Below are positions 39,183 through 48,536 of a stretch of DNA of 64,000 nucleotides, piece after piece. Numbering within the stretch: position 1 is the stretch's first letter; every line of letters begins with the position of its first letter. Origin of the DNA: Clostridium mediterraneense (GTDB lineage Bacteria; Bacillota; Clostridia; Clostridiales; Clostridiaceae); contig NZ_LT594785.1 in NCBI RefSeq assembly GCF_900091705.1, forward strand, positions 1,718,984 through 1,782,983. Reading direction: 5' to 3'. The notes under the pieces are model-generated. The model worked only from the letters and a program-made list of their open reading frames with translations. It searched no databases and had not been told where the DNA came from. A program made the position numbers and the translations under genes.

Positions 39183-39370
39183 AATCTTCTCCTTATTAAG
39201 GTAACATAACTTTTAAATCCTTATACATCCATTATATCAAAATAGCTACACTTATTAAATTTAATAACTGATTCACCATTCTATTACTTGATAATAATCT
39301 AGTTCATATTCCTTATATTAAATTAAAACCTTCTTTAAATACTTTAACAATATTAATATTTATTATTAAA

Positions 39371-39416
39371 AACAAAAAAAACACCTCATAATACTGAATT
39401 ATAGTATTATGAGGTA
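39371..39416 (-). terminator. Terminator of the siderophore transporter operon
   Basis: CCTCATAATACT and AGTATTATGAGG form a 12-bp stem; on the minus strand a long T-rich tail follows. Confidence 0.85.
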
Positions 39417-39444
39417 GTCCTAATTTATAAATTATCTAATTATA

Positions 39445-40404
39445 TTATTGTACATTATTTAAAGCTTGTTCCATTTCAGTTATCATCTTATCTGTTGCCA
39501 TAATTCCAGGTCCACCTAAGTACCAAGCTTTTGTATCTAAGTAAACTATATTTCCATCTTTATATGCATTTGTTTTCTTTGTTAAATCATTTTCTATTAA
39601 TTCTTTAGCTGGTTTTTGACCTTTACCTGCTACAAGTCCTTTATCGATTACAAATAAGTAGTCTGGATTAGTTTTTAATAAATATTCATATGATACATTT
39701 TGTCCATGATTTTGAGTACTTATATTAGGGTCTGCTTGTTTAAATCCAAAATTATCATATATAGTTGTAAATCTTGAACCTTGACCAAAAGCACTTACTT
39801 CCCCATCATAAACCATTGTAACTAAAGCATTTTTACCTGAGTTTTGAGCTTTTTCTTTTATAGCATTACTTCTATTTGTTAACTCTTCAATTTTTGCTGT
39901 AACTGTATCTTCTGAATCAAAAACTTTTCCTAAAATCTCAGTATTTTTCTTAAGAGATTCAAAATGGTTTGTTCCATCACTTCCAAGCATTATTGTTGGT
40001 GCAATTTGTGTAAATTCATCATAAGAATCTTCTTGTCTACCTTCCATTATTATAAGATCAGGCTTTAATTCATTTATTTTTTCTAAATTAACTTCTTTTA
40101 ATGATCCAAGGTCTTCATACTTATCATCTTTATATTTCTCTAAGTATTCTGGAAGACCTGACTTAGGGATTGCTATTGCTTCTTTTCCTAAAACCTCCAT
40201 AGTATCTAATGAACTATAATCTAGAACTACAACTTTCTTAGGATTCTTTGGAACTTTTGTTGTTCCCTTTCTATGTGTTATTTCTACTGTTTCTTCAACA
40301 GTAACTTCTTTATTTGCACTTTTTGCCCCCATTTTAGACACTGCAGCTCCCCCAATAATTGCTGCTATTAATACACCTACTATTATTCCAACCTTTTTAT
40401 TCAT
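39445..40404 (-). CDS. Siderophore ABC transporter, substrate-binding protein (YclQ/FatB-like)
   Basis: Class III binding protein of 319 residues. After an N-terminal hydrophobic segment (residues 6-22), the ligand domain begins ITHRKGTTKVPKNPKKVVVLDY and includes EKINELKPDLIIMEGRQED, VSAFGQGSRFTTIYDNFGF and LFVIDKGLV. These place it with YclQ, FatB and CeuE, which bind catecholate siderophores such as petrobactin. No lipobox cysteine is present, so it is probably anchored by its uncleaved helix. Last gene in the order permease-permease-ATPase-binding protein, the same as Bacillus subtilis yclNOPQ. A Fur-like box (40433) precedes it, allowing separate iron-regulated transcription. Confidence 0.9.
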   Translation of the reverse strand: MNKKVGIIVGVLIAAIIGGAAVSKMGAKSANKEVTVEETVEITHRKGTTKVPKNPKKVVVLDYSSLDTMEVLGKEAIAIPKSGLPEYLEKYKDDKYEDLGSLKEVNLEKINELKPDLIIMEGRQEDSYDEFTQIAPTIMLGSDGTNHFESLKKNTEILGKVFDSEDTVTAKIEELTNRSNAIKEKAQNSGKNALVTMVYDGEVSAFGQGSRFTTIYDNFGFKQADPNISTQNHGQNVSYEYLLKTNPDYLFVIDKGLVAGKGQKPAKELIENDLTKKTNAYKDGNIVYLDTKAWYLGGPGIMATDKMITEMEQALNNVQ

Positions 40405-40432
40405 TTCTTTTCACCTCATATTTTATAGTTAA

Positions 40433-40447
40433 TGATTTTCATTATCA
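40433..40447 (-). promoter_or_regulatory. Fur-like box upstream of the binding-protein gene
   Basis: On the minus strand TGATAATGAAAATCA matches 13 of 15 bases of the 7-1-7 Fur consensus TGATAATNATTATCA. It lies in the 85-base gap between the ATPase gene and the binding-protein gene. Confidence 0.6.
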
Positions 40448-40489
40448 TTATATTCTCTAAATTTAACTCCCTTTTGGGGAGCTTAGTAT

Positions 40490-41245
40490 TTAAAAGTATA
40501 CACAAATTTTTTGACTATCAATATCCTTAATATTAAATTTGATATCATAAACATTTTCTAAGAAGTCTTCAACTATTACTTCTTCTGTATTTGCTTCTTT
40601 AACAACTGCACCATCTTTTAAAACTATTATATTATCTGAATAGCATGATGCAAAGTTAATATCATGCATTACTATTACTACTGTCTTTCCAAGATTATCT
40701 ACTAACCCTCTTAGAACTTTCATCATTTCAACAGAATGCTTCATATCTAAATTATTAAGTGGTTCATCTAAAAGTATATACTCTGTATTTTGAGCTATAA
40801 CCATTGCTATGTAAGCTCTTTGTCTTTGTCCCCCTGATAGTTCATCTAAATATCTATCTTTTATATCTGTAAGTTTCATATATTCTATAGCTTCAGCTAC
40901 AAATTTTTTATCTTCTTCTCTAAGCCTACCTTCGCAGTAAGGGAATCTTCCAAAACCAACAAGTTCTTCTATCTTTAATCTAACATTTATATTATTTGAT
41001 TGTTTTAATATAGAGATTTTTTTAGATAATTCTTTTTGATCCCATTTTTCAAGCTTTACTCCATCTATACTTACTTCTCCTGAATCTATTGACATGATTC
41101 TAGAAATCATTGATAAAACTGTACTTTTACCAGCTCCATTTGGGCCAATTAGAGATGTTAATTTTCCTTTTTCTATATTTAAACTAACATTATCTACTAC
41201 TTTCTTTTCTCCATATTTCTTAACTAAATTTTTTACTTCTATCAT
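40490..41245 (-). CDS. Siderophore ABC transporter, ATP-binding protein (YclP-like)
   Basis: FepC/FhuC-type ATPase of 251 residues. Walker A GPNGAGKST lies near residue 33, the signature is ELSGGQRQRAYI, Walker B YILLDEPLNNLD, and the switch histidine is in VIVMHDINFA. It powers siderophore import through the two permeases. Its ATG overlaps the stop of the upstream permease gene by four bases (ATGA type), indicating translational coupling. Confidence 0.95.
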   Translation of the reverse strand: MIEVKNLVKKYGEKKVVDNVSLNIEKGKLTSLIGPNGAGKSTVLSMISRIMSIDSGEVSIDGVKLEKWDQKELSKKISILKQSNNINVRLKIEELVGFGRFPYCEGRLREEDKKFVAEAIEYMKLTDIKDRYLDELSGGQRQRAYIAMVIAQNTEYILLDEPLNNLDMKHSVEMMKVLRGLVDNLGKTVVIVMHDINFASCYSDNIIVLKDGAVVKEANTEEVIVEDFLENVYDIKFNIKDIDSQKICVYF

Positions 41246-42189
41246 TCCCTACACTCCCTTAATAAAAGATAAATAAAGTAAACTCCACCTATAAAATTGA
41301 TAATTATACTTACTGTACTGCTATAATTAAATACTCTTTCTACAAAGAACTGTCCTCCTACAAGGGCTAATATACTTATAAATATTGATGCTATTATAAG
41401 ATATTTATGTTTATAGCTATTTATAAATTGATAAGATAGATTTACAACTAATAGTCCAAGAAATGTTACAGGTCCTACAAGAGCTGTAGATACTGAAACT
41501 AAAACTGCTACTATTAATAATATCTTCTTTGAAAACTTATCATAATCTATTCCTAAATTTATAGCTTGTTCTCTTCCAAGTAAAAGAGCATCTAATTTTT
41601 TAATATCATCATATACAAAGGCAAAAACTATAAGAATTATTATTATCGCAATTATTAATATATCAACATTAACATTATTAAAATTGGCGAATAATTTACC
41701 TTGTAATGCTTGATATTCATTAGGATCTATTAAAACTTGCATAAAAGTTGATAAACTTTTAAATAGAATTCCTAACACTGTTCCAACTAGAAGAAGGAAA
41801 AATATATTATTATTCTTCTTGAAAACAAATTTATATAAAAGTAAACTATTTAAAATCATTAATGATATAGATACTATAAAATTCAACTTAGCATTTATCA
41901 TAAATATGCTTCCTGCACCAAAAATAAATACTACAAAGGTTTGAGATAAACCATATAGTGAATCTAATCCTAAAATACTAGGGCTTAAGATTCTATTATT
42001 TGTTAGTGTCTGAAATATTAATGATGAAAATGCTATAGCTCCACCTGTTATAATCATAGCTAAAAGTTTTGGAATTCTCTTTGAAATGTTATAATCAAAA
42101 TTATTAGCATTTAACCCTTGGAATAAAAACAATAATGATATAACTAAAACCAAAATTCCAAGTATCCATAATTTCTTTTTATCCCTCAT
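41242..42189 (-). CDS. Siderophore ABC transporter, permease (YclO-like)
   Basis: FecCD/BtuC-family permease of 315 residues with about nine or ten membrane segments. Recognisable parts are SKRIPKLLAMIITGGAIAFSS near the N terminus, LLGREQAINLGIDYDKF before the coupling helix and GPVTFLGLLVVNLSYQ, the family signature near residue 235. It pairs with the other permease as a heterodimer. The gene overlaps its upstream neighbour by 11 bases and the ATPase gene by four. Confidence 0.94.
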   Translation of the reverse strand: MRDKKKLWILGILVLVISLLFLFQGLNANNFDYNISKRIPKLLAMIITGGAIAFSSLIFQTLTNNRILSPSILGLDSLYGLSQTFVVFIFGAGSIFMINAKLNFIVSISLMILNSLLLYKFVFKKNNNIFFLLLVGTVLGILFKSLSTFMQVLIDPNEYQALQGKLFANFNNVNVDILIIAIIIILIVFAFVYDDIKKLDALLLGREQAINLGIDYDKFSKKILLIVAVLVSVSTALVGPVTFLGLLVVNLSYQFINSYKHKYLIIASIFISILALVGGQFFVERVFNYSSTVSIIINFIGGVYFIYLLLRECRE

Positions 42190-43132
42190 TTTTAGTCCTC
42201 CTAAATATCATATATAAGAATACTACACTTCCAATAACTCCTACTGTTAAACTTATTGGAATCTCATAAGGGTATATTAAAATTCTACCGATTATATCAC
42301 AAGTAAGTAAGAAAATCGCTCCAAATAAACTTGTTACCCAAATATTCTTTCCTAAATTATCTCCCATAAATATTGATACTATATTTGGTACAATAAGTCC
42401 TACAAAAGGTATACTTCCTACTATTATTACAACAAGAGCTGTTATAAGAGAAACTATAATCATACCTATATTGGCTACTCTCTCAAAATTTAGCCCTAAG
42501 TTAGTAGATATATCTTCTCCCATTCCTATAATAGTAAATTTATTAGAATATAAAAATGCTACTATTAAAAGTGGAATTGTTAAATATAATATCTCATAAT
42601 TTCCTTTAAGAATTACTGCAAAATTACCTTGCATAAATGAACTCATATTTTGCATTAAATCAAATTTATATGCAAAGAAATCTGTTATAGCACCTACTAC
42701 ATTTCCAAGCATTATTCCTAGTAAAGGTACAAATATAACATTTTTAAATTTAATTTTTTTCATTATTCTCATAAATACAAATGTACCTAAAAGTGAGAAT
42801 ATAAATGCTGTTATCATCTTTTGAGTAAGAGTAGCTGAAGAGAAAAGTAACATTGATACTAAAACTCCTAGCTTCGCTGAATCTATTGTCGCCGCTGTTG
42901 TTGGTGATACAAACTTATTATTACTAATTTGTTGCATTATAACACCACTAATACTAAGCCCTACCCCTGCAACTATTATACTAATCAGTCTTGGAACTCT
43001 ACTTATTAAAAATACATTTATCTTCTCTGTATTACCTGAAATAATATCAGCAATACTTATACTGTGTACTCCTAAAAATAATGATATTAGGGATAGTATT
43101 ATAAAGGCAATTATTAAGTATCTTTTTTTCAT
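42179..43132 (-). CDS. Siderophore ABC transporter, permease (YclN-like)
   Basis: FecCD-family permease of 317 residues and the first gene of the operon. Typical stretches are LISRVPRLISIIVAGVGLSIS, GVIMQQISNNKFVSPTT (BtuC-type), GMGEDISTNLGLNFERV and VGSIPFVGLIVPNIV. About nine membrane segments. A Fur-like box at 43178-43192 lies 46 bases upstream, so iron starvation probably induces the operon. GGGG-type ribosome binding site (AAAGGGG). Confidence 0.94.
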   Translation of the reverse strand: MKKRYLIIAFIILSLISLFLGVHSISIADIISGNTEKINVFLISRVPRLISIIVAGVGLSISGVIMQQISNNKFVSPTTAATIDSAKLGVLVSMLLFSSATLTQKMITAFIFSLLGTFVFMRIMKKIKFKNVIFVPLLGIMLGNVVGAITDFFAYKFDLMQNMSSFMQGNFAVILKGNYEILYLTIPLLIVAFLYSNKFTIIGMGEDISTNLGLNFERVANIGMIIVSLITALVVIIVGSIPFVGLIVPNIVSIFMGDNLGKNIWVTSLFGAIFLLTCDIIGRILIYPYEIPISLTVGVIGSVVFLYMIFRRTKNEG

Positions 43133-43177
43133 TATTAACCCCTTTCTAATACTAAACTGTCAATAAACTTTCTTAAT

Positions 43178-43192
43178 TGAAATTAATTATCA
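43178..43192 (-). promoter_or_regulatory. Fur-like box upstream of the siderophore operon
   Basis: Minus strand TGATAATTAATTTCA matches 13 of 15 bases of the 7-1-7 Fur consensus. A second, weaker site (TAATAATCATTATTT, 12 of 15) lies at 43269-43283. AT-rich background makes chance matches possible, but position and operon function fit. Confidence 0.6.
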
Positions 43193-43291
43193 CTTTAAAT
43201 ACATTGTACTTTTTAAAACATGTAAAATCAATACACTTATCCATTTATTAACTAAATTCACTATTTATTAATAATCATTATTTGAATCTAA

Positions 43292-43328
43292 TAAAAAAAG
43301 GCTATCTCCTTCCTGAGATAACCCTTTA
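43292..43328 (-). terminator. Terminator of the 184-residue gene
   Basis: AAAGG-C-TATCTC pairs with GAGATA-A-CCCTTT across a six-base loop; A-run on the + strand gives the T tail on the minus strand. Confidence 0.8.
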
Positions 43329-43335
43329 TTATATC

Positions 43336-43890
43336 TTAATATTTTCTAAGTTCTTCTAATCTTAATCTACTACCAACTATACCATCAACTACATCTTCTA
43401 TAATATCTATTTTTTTAGCTTTACTTTTTATATGAATAGAAAGTTTTTTAGCTAATATTTTTAATTTAGTTACTGTTAATTTATTGTCTACTAAGTAATT
43501 TATAGCTGTTTCCTTATCTCTGAATTTACTTAACTCTTTAATATAAATATCAAATTCATTTAACTCTTCATTCTCTACCTTTTCGAATGTTTGTGTAATA
43601 TATCCATCTTTCTCCTTCTTATTCGCTTCTTTCTTCTTACCTGATTTAATCTTGCTTTCCTTTTTAGTGCTTCCTCCCTCATAATAGGATGTCCTTCTCC
43701 CTCGTCTACTTTTCCCACCACTATTACTTGTATCAACCTGTAATTCCTCCTTAAAATCAACTGATTTAGAGATTATATTAAATTCAGTAATTCCAATGGC
43801 TAAATTATCTATTTCGTCTTTACTAAGTTTCTTTATAAATTCTATAGCTTTTTCAATTACTATTAGATATTCTAATCCTTGATTCTCCAA
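43336..43890 (-). CDS. Hypothetical protein with SAP-like C terminus
   Basis: A 184-residue protein I cannot name. Residues 1-50 are helical and acidic. About 55-95 is a basic low-complexity linker (GGKSRRGRRTSYYEGG, then a Lys-rich run). The last 70 residues (DKETAINYLVDNKLTVTKLK then AKKLSIHIKSKAKKIDIIED) resemble a SAP or Rho-N type helix-extended-helix, a motif that often binds nucleic acid. Start is TTG, seven bases after GGAGGG. A transcript of its own is likely, ended by the terminator at 43292. Nucleic acid binding is inference. Confidence 0.7.
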   Translation of the reverse strand: MENQGLEYLIVIEKAIEFIKKLSKDEIDNLAIGITEFNIISKSVDFKEELQVDTSNSGGKSRRGRRTSYYEGGSTKKESKIKSGKKKEANKKEKDGYITQTFEKVENEELNEFDIYIKELSKFRDKETAINYLVDNKLTVTKLKILAKKLSIHIKSKAKKIDIIEDVVDGIVGSRLRLEELRKY

Positions 43891-44021
43891 AAAAGTCCCT
43901 CCATTTAATTTCTAAATACTATAAATCAAAAGTATTTCTCACTATTCTATAATATGAAATAAATTTACTTATAATGTTCATATATCAAAATTTTATTATT
44001 CACTTAGAAATAATAACAAAT

Positions 44022-44052
44022 AAAAAAACTGCCTTTTTAAGACAGTTTTTTA
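44022..44052 (-). terminator. Terminator of the DUF1846 operon
   Basis: AAAAACTG-CCTT and AAG-CAGTTTTT arms directly after the stop of the 68-residue gene, with T tail on the minus strand. Confidence 0.8.
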
Positions 44053-44259
44053 TTACTTATATATATCTTTATGATGTATTTTAAATCTTCCCTTATAAAC
44101 ATTCTTTTGAATGAATTTTATTACTAACCATGATACTGCTAAGATTCCTATACCAATAAAAAATCTTAACCCTAATATTTTAAATGTTCTGTCTAAAACT
44201 AAACCAAGCCCTATAAGTAAAAACTTTTCAAGCTTATTTTCTCCAAAATACTTTATCAA
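44053..44259 (-). CDS. Small membrane protein, unknown function
   Basis: A 68-residue protein with two hydrophobic stretches (LLIGLGLVLDRTFKIL and FFIGIGILAVSWLVIKF) and a basic His/Lys tail (GRFKIHHKDIYK). Start is a TTG five bases after AAGGGTGAT. It starts 21 bases past the DUF1846 stop and is probably co-transcribed. I do not recognise it. Confidence 0.65.
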   Translation of the reverse strand: MIKYFGENKLEKFLLIGLGLVLDRTFKILGLRFFIGIGILAVSWLVIKFIQKNVYKGRFKIHHKDIYK

Positions 44260-44280
44260 TAGTTATCACCCTTTTGTTTA

Positions 44281-45786
44281 TTAATTATAGAAAAGACTAT
44301 CTGTTGCATATTCAGCATCACATGTTACATCAATTCCAAGCTTTCTAAATGTTTGTTCATCTGATGTTCCTATTATTGTTGTTGAATGTGCTTGTGCACC
44401 TTTTAACATTGATAACTTATCTAAAGCTGCCTCTGCCATTGTATTTGTTGCAGCACAAATACTTAATGCCATTAAAACTTCTTCACAATTAAGAGTTCCT
44501 CTCTTACATCCAAGAGTTTTATCCTTTAAATTTAAAATTGGTTCAAGAACTACTGGTGAAATTAAATGCATTGAATCATCAATTTTAGCAAAATGTTTAA
44601 TTGCATTGATTACTACTGCTGCTGTTCCTTCCATTAATTCTGAGCTCTTACCTGTAAGCATTGTACCATCTTCAAGTTCAAGTGCAACTACTGTACAATG
44701 ATCTTTTCTATCTGTTTTTTCTTTTAGTTTATTTGAGCATTCTCTAGCTACTGGAACTACTTTTCTATCATTTTCTTTTAGATTAAGTTCTTCCATTATA
44801 AGCTTTGTTCTTTCTAATGTTTCTTTATCAACATAACCTTTTTTATACTCACAGCTTGTTTTGAAATATCTTCTTATAATTTCTTGTTTTGAAGCTTCTC
44901 TAACTACTTCATCATCAATTATTCCAAAACCAAGTCTATTTACCCCCATATCTGTTGGTGATTTATAAACTGATTCTTTTCCTGTAATTTTTTCAATTAT
45001 TCTCTTAAGAACAGGAAAACTTTCTACATCTCTATTGTAGTTTACTGATTTAACATTATATGCCTCTAAATGGAATGGATCTATCATATTTACATCTTTT
45101 AAATCTGCTGTTGCTGCTTCATAAGCTATATTAAGAGGATGTTTTAATGGTACATTCCAAACTGGGAATGTTTCAAATTTTGAATATCCAGCAACTTTTC
45201 CTCTTTTGTTCTCATGATAAAGTTGACTAAGACATGTAGCAAGCTTTCCACTACCTGGTCCTGGTGCTGTTACAACAACTATTGGCTTTGTTGTTTCTAT
45301 ATAAGGATTTTTACCATATCCCTCTTCACTAACTATTGTATCTACATCAGTTGGGTATCCTTTTGTAAATCCATGTTTATAGACCTTAATACCTCTTCTT
45401 TCAAGTTTATTTATAAACACTGTTGTAGCTGGTTGACCATTATATCTAGTAATTACAACACTATTTACATCTAAATCATAAGATCTAAAATCATCGATAA
45501 GTTTTAAAACTTCAACATCATAAGTTGTTCCAAAGTCTCCTCTTATCTTATTTCTTTCTATATCTCCAGCATAAACACAGATAACTATTTCAGCATTATC
45601 CTTTAACTTATGTAATAATTTTATTTTTGCATTTTCATCAAATCCAGGTAATACCCTTTTAGCGTGAAGGTCAAATAAAAGTTTTCCTCCAAATTCTAAG
45701 TATAACTTATCATAATCGTTAACTCTTTCTAGAATATATTTTGATTGCTCTTCTAAATATTTTTTATGATCGAATCCTATTTTCAT
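44281..45786 (-). CDS. DUF1846 domain protein
   Basis: A 501-residue cytosolic protein matching DUF1846 over its length (start [22 protein letters not shown], then [23 protein letters not shown] cut here to its first part, and [19 protein letters not shown]). The GPGSGK stretch resembles a nucleotide-binding loop. Crystal structures exist for the family, but no function is established as far as I know. Length is typical. GGGGAT precedes the ATG. A small membrane-protein gene follows in the same unit. Confidence 0.92.
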   Translation of the reverse strand: MKIGFDHKKYLEEQSKYILERVNDYDKLYLEFGGKLLFDLHAKRVLPGFDENAKIKLLHKLKDNAEIVICVYAGDIERNKIRGDFGTTYDVEVLKLIDDFRSYDLDVNSVVITRYNGQPATTVFINKLERRGIKVYKHGFTKGYPTDVDTIVSEEGYGKNPYIETTKPIVVVTAPGPGSGKLATCLSQLYHENKRGKVAGYSKFETFPVWNVPLKHPLNIAYEAATADLKDVNMIDPFHLEAYNVKSVNYNRDVESFPVLKRIIEKITGKESVYKSPTDMGVNRLGFGIIDDEVVREASKQEIIRRYFKTSCEYKKGYVDKETLERTKLIMEELNLKENDRKVVPVARECSNKLKEKTDRKDHCTVVALELEDGTMLTGKSSELMEGTAAVVINAIKHFAKIDDSMHLISPVVLEPILNLKDKTLGCKRGTLNCEEVLMALSICAATNTMAEAALDKLSMLKGAQAHSTTIIGTSDEQTFRKLGIDVTCDAEYATDSLFYN

Positions 45787-45993
45787 TGTTCATCCCCACT
45801 AACTTTTATCATTTTTTATTATCAAAATTTTATTCCACTATTATGACATAATTCTATTCAATTGTAAAATACCTTTTATCAAAAATTAATATATCCAAAA
45901 TTGAATTATATTATCCATATTTATATATTTCTCTTATATATACAATTAATATAAATATTATATCACAACTAAATTTAATATTTCTTTACCTTA

Positions 45994-46023
45994 TGAATAC
46001 ATTACAATATTAAATTCATATAT
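45994..46023 (+). promoter_or_regulatory. Possible SigG/SigF-type promoter of the DacF-like gene
   Basis: TGAATA (45994-45999), a 17-bp spacer and CATATAT (46017-46023) resemble the forespore consensus TGAATA / CATACTA. In Bacillus subtilis dacF is expressed in the forespore, which supports the idea. The region is AT-rich, so the match may be chance. Confidence 0.4.
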
Positions 46024-46063
46024 TTTCAAAGTATCAATAAAAATCAGAAAGGATTTAAATTGT

Positions 46064-47305
46064 ATGTTAAAAAAAGTAAAATACTTTTGTAGCTTAATTC
46101 TTTTTACTTTAATTTTTTTTAGTATCATCTCTCCACTAAAAATTTATGCTAAAGAAACAAATGAACCTACCGTTAATTCCAAAAGAGCTATTAGCATAGA
46201 TATGGATACAAATGAAGTAATATATTCAAAAAATTCTAATGAAAAGGCTCAATGTGCTTCAACAACAAAGCTTATCACTGCTTTACTCCTATCAGAAAAT
46301 AAAAAAAAGACAGACTATCTTATCTATACAGAAAATTCTATAAAACAACCTTCAAGCTCTATATTTACTGATTATAAAACTAATCTTAAAGTAAATGATA
46401 AAATATCTGCAAATGATGTTATGAATTCGCTTTTATTACATTCTGCAAATGATATGGCTACTTTAATTTCTGAAAATTTAGCTAAAGATATAAACTCTTA
46501 TAATATACTTATGGATAAAAAGACAAAAGAAATTGGAATGAAAAATACAAATTTCTATACTCCTAGTGGTCTAGATTCAGATGATATTCTCCAAGGACAA
46601 AGTCATTATACAACAGCTTATGATATGTGCTTACTTGCTATAGAAGCTTTTAAATCTCCTTGGATTCGTGAGACTATGGCTAAAAAAGATAATGTTAAGT
46701 TAAATATCCCTAGTGAAGCTCCTATATTACTTAGTAATACAAATTCTAATTTAAATAAAAATGGTTGTATTGGTGGTAAGACAGGATACACAGATAAAGC
46801 TGGTAACTGCCTAGTAAATTTTTATGAAAGAGATGGTAGAAAAATTGTTGGTGTTATCCTCGGAGCCTCTAGCCGCTCAGATTCATTTAAAGATATGAGT
46901 AATCTAATAAATTATAGTTATAAAACTAATAAAAAAACTTTATATAAAAAAGGTGACTTAGTGGATACTAAAGTTATAGAATATAAGCCTTTTATTTTCT
47001 TTGGACCTCCACAAAACTATGAGATAGATCTTTTAGCTAAGAAAGATATAAAATTATATTCTAATGAAATAAACAATTCAATTAAACCTACTATTACTCT
47101 TGAAAAATATTCACCTTGGAAATTGTCTAAGAAAAATACCATAGCAAAACTAAATTATAAATCTGATAATATTAATGAAAGCTTTGAACTTTTTAGTGAT
47201 ACATCAATATTTTCACTAGTATTAGATGCACTTCCATTTTATTTAATAAGCCTAACTCTTATAGCTATTGCATTTATTATATTTAAAAAGTTAAAAAGAA
47301 ATTAA
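46064..47305 (+). CDS. D-alanyl-D-alanine carboxypeptidase (DacF/PBP5-like)
   Basis: Penicillin-binding protein of 413 residues that removes the terminal D-Ala from peptidoglycan stem peptides outside the membrane. A signal peptide (about residues 1-29) is followed by a serine-peptidase S11 domain with SxxK at 66-69 (STTK), SxN at 127-129 (SAN) and KTG near residue 239 (GGKTGYTDKAG). A beta-rich domain follows, then a C-terminal membrane helix and basic tail (IIFKKLKRN), where PBP5 has an amphipathic anchor. GAAAGGA precedes the ATG. A forespore-type promoter may drive it, suggesting a role in spore cortex or septum wall. Confidence 0.93.
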   Translation: MLKKVKYFCSLILFTLIFFSIISPLKIYAKETNEPTVNSKRAISIDMDTNEVIYSKNSNEKAQCASTTKLITALLLSENKKKTDYLIYTENSIKQPSSSIFTDYKTNLKVNDKISANDVMNSLLLHSANDMATLISENLAKDINSYNILMDKKTKEIGMKNTNFYTPSGLDSDDILQGQSHYTTAYDMCLLAIEAFKSPWIRETMAKKDNVKLNIPSEAPILLSNTNSNLNKNGCIGGKTGYTDKAGNCLVNFYERDGRKIVGVILGASSRSDSFKDMSNLINYSYKTNKKTLYKKGDLVDTKVIEYKPFIFFGPPQNYEIDLLAKKDIKLYSNEINNSIKPTITLEKYSPWKLSKKNTIAKLNYKSDNINESFELFSDTSIFSLVLDALPFYLISLTLIAIAFIIFKKLKRN

Positions 47306-47347
47306 ATAAAAAGAGGCTATATCCTAAATATTGATATAACCTCTTTA
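47306..47347. terminator. Bidirectional terminator
   Basis: AAAGAGGCTATATC and GATATAACCTCTTT pair with one mismatch around a nine-base loop between convergent genes. Confidence 0.85.
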
Positions 47348-47360
47348 TTATATTTAAATT

Positions 47361-48536
47361 TTATTTTTCAATTCTATACTTTTCTACAAATCTACTTATT
47401 CTATTCATTGCTTCAACTAAATCTTCCATAGATGCAGCATAACAAGCTCTTATATAGCCCTCTCCACACTCACCAAAAGCATTTCCTGGTACTGCAAGAA
47501 CTCTTTCTTCTTTAAGAAGCTTTTCACAAAATTCATCTGAAGTCATTCCTGTTGATTTTATAGATGGGAATACATATAAAGCTCCTAAAGCTTCAAAGCA
47601 ATCTAATCCCATTTTTCTAAATGAATTTACTACTACCCTTCTTCTTCTATTATATTCCCTAGCCATTTCTGCAACATTATCATCACCATTTTTTAATGCT
47701 TCTATTGCTGCAAATTGAGCTGTTGTTGGTGAACACATTATTCCATACTGATGAATTTTTTTCATTGCATCTATTAAAACAGGATGTCCAACTGCATATC
47801 CAAGTCTCCAACCAGTCATAGCATAAGATTTAGAAAAACCATTTACTATTATAGTTTTATCTTTTACTTCTGGGAATGTAGCTATTGATACATGTCTAGA
47901 ATCATATGATAATTCTGCATATATTTCATCTGAAAGTATTATTATATCTTTATCTTTTAATACCTCAACAATTTCAGCTAATTCACCTCTAGTCATAATA
48001 GCCCCTGTTGGATTATTAGGAAATGGAAGGATAATAACTTTAGTTCTATCAGTTATAGCTTCCCTTAATTGATTTGCTGTAAGTTTAAATTCATCCTCTT
48101 CCTTTAAATCTATAGTAACTGCCTTTGCCCCTGTAAAAGCTGTACATCCTTTATAGGCAACAAAACTAGGTTCTGGTATTATAACTTCATCTCCAGGTCC
48201 TACAAGAGCTCTTAAAGCAAGATCAATTGCTTCACTTCCCCCTACGGTAACTAGAACTTCATCTTTTGCTGAATAACTTAAATCAAATCTTCTGCTTAAA
48301 TATTTACATATCTCTTCTCTAAGTTCAATAAATCCTGCATTTGATGAATAATGGGTTTGTCCTTTTTCTAAAGAATATATACCTGCTTCTCTCACATTCC
48401 AAGGAGTAACAAAATCTGGCTCTCCTACTCCAAGAGAAATAACATTCTCCATTTCATTTATCATATCAAAATATTTTCTAATTCCTGATGGAGGCATATT
48501 TCTTACATTCTCTAAAATCATCTCTTCCATTATCAT
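47361..48536 (-). CDS. Class I/II aminotransferase (PatA/AspC-like)
   Basis: PLP-dependent aminotransferase of 391 residues. Conserved parts are ISLGVGEPDFVTPWNV, THYSSNAGFIELREEI, FPNNPTGAI, SDEIYAEL and the PLP-lysine motif NGFSKSYAMTGWRLGYAVG. This pattern fits the PatA / aromatic-aspartate branch; the amino acid specificity is not clear. Its ATG overlaps the stop of the upstream Lrp-type gene by four bases, with GGGAG inside that gene, so the two are translationally coupled. The regulator probably controls this enzyme's pathway. Confidence 0.92.
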   Translation of the reverse strand: MIMEEMILENVRNMPPSGIRKYFDMINEMENVISLGVGEPDFVTPWNVREAGIYSLEKGQTHYSSNAGFIELREEICKYLSRRFDLSYSAKDEVLVTVGGSEAIDLALRALVGPGDEVIIPEPSFVAYKGCTAFTGAKAVTIDLKEEDEFKLTANQLREAITDRTKVIILPFPNNPTGAIMTRGELAEIVEVLKDKDIIILSDEIYAELSYDSRHVSIATFPEVKDKTIIVNGFSKSYAMTGWRLGYAVGHPVLIDAMKKIHQYGIMCSPTTAQFAAIEALKNGDDNVAEMAREYNRRRRVVVNSFRKMGLDCFEALGALYVFPSIKSTGMTSDEFCEKLLKEERVLAVPGNAFGECGEGYIRACYAASMEDLVEAMNRISRFVEKYRIEK

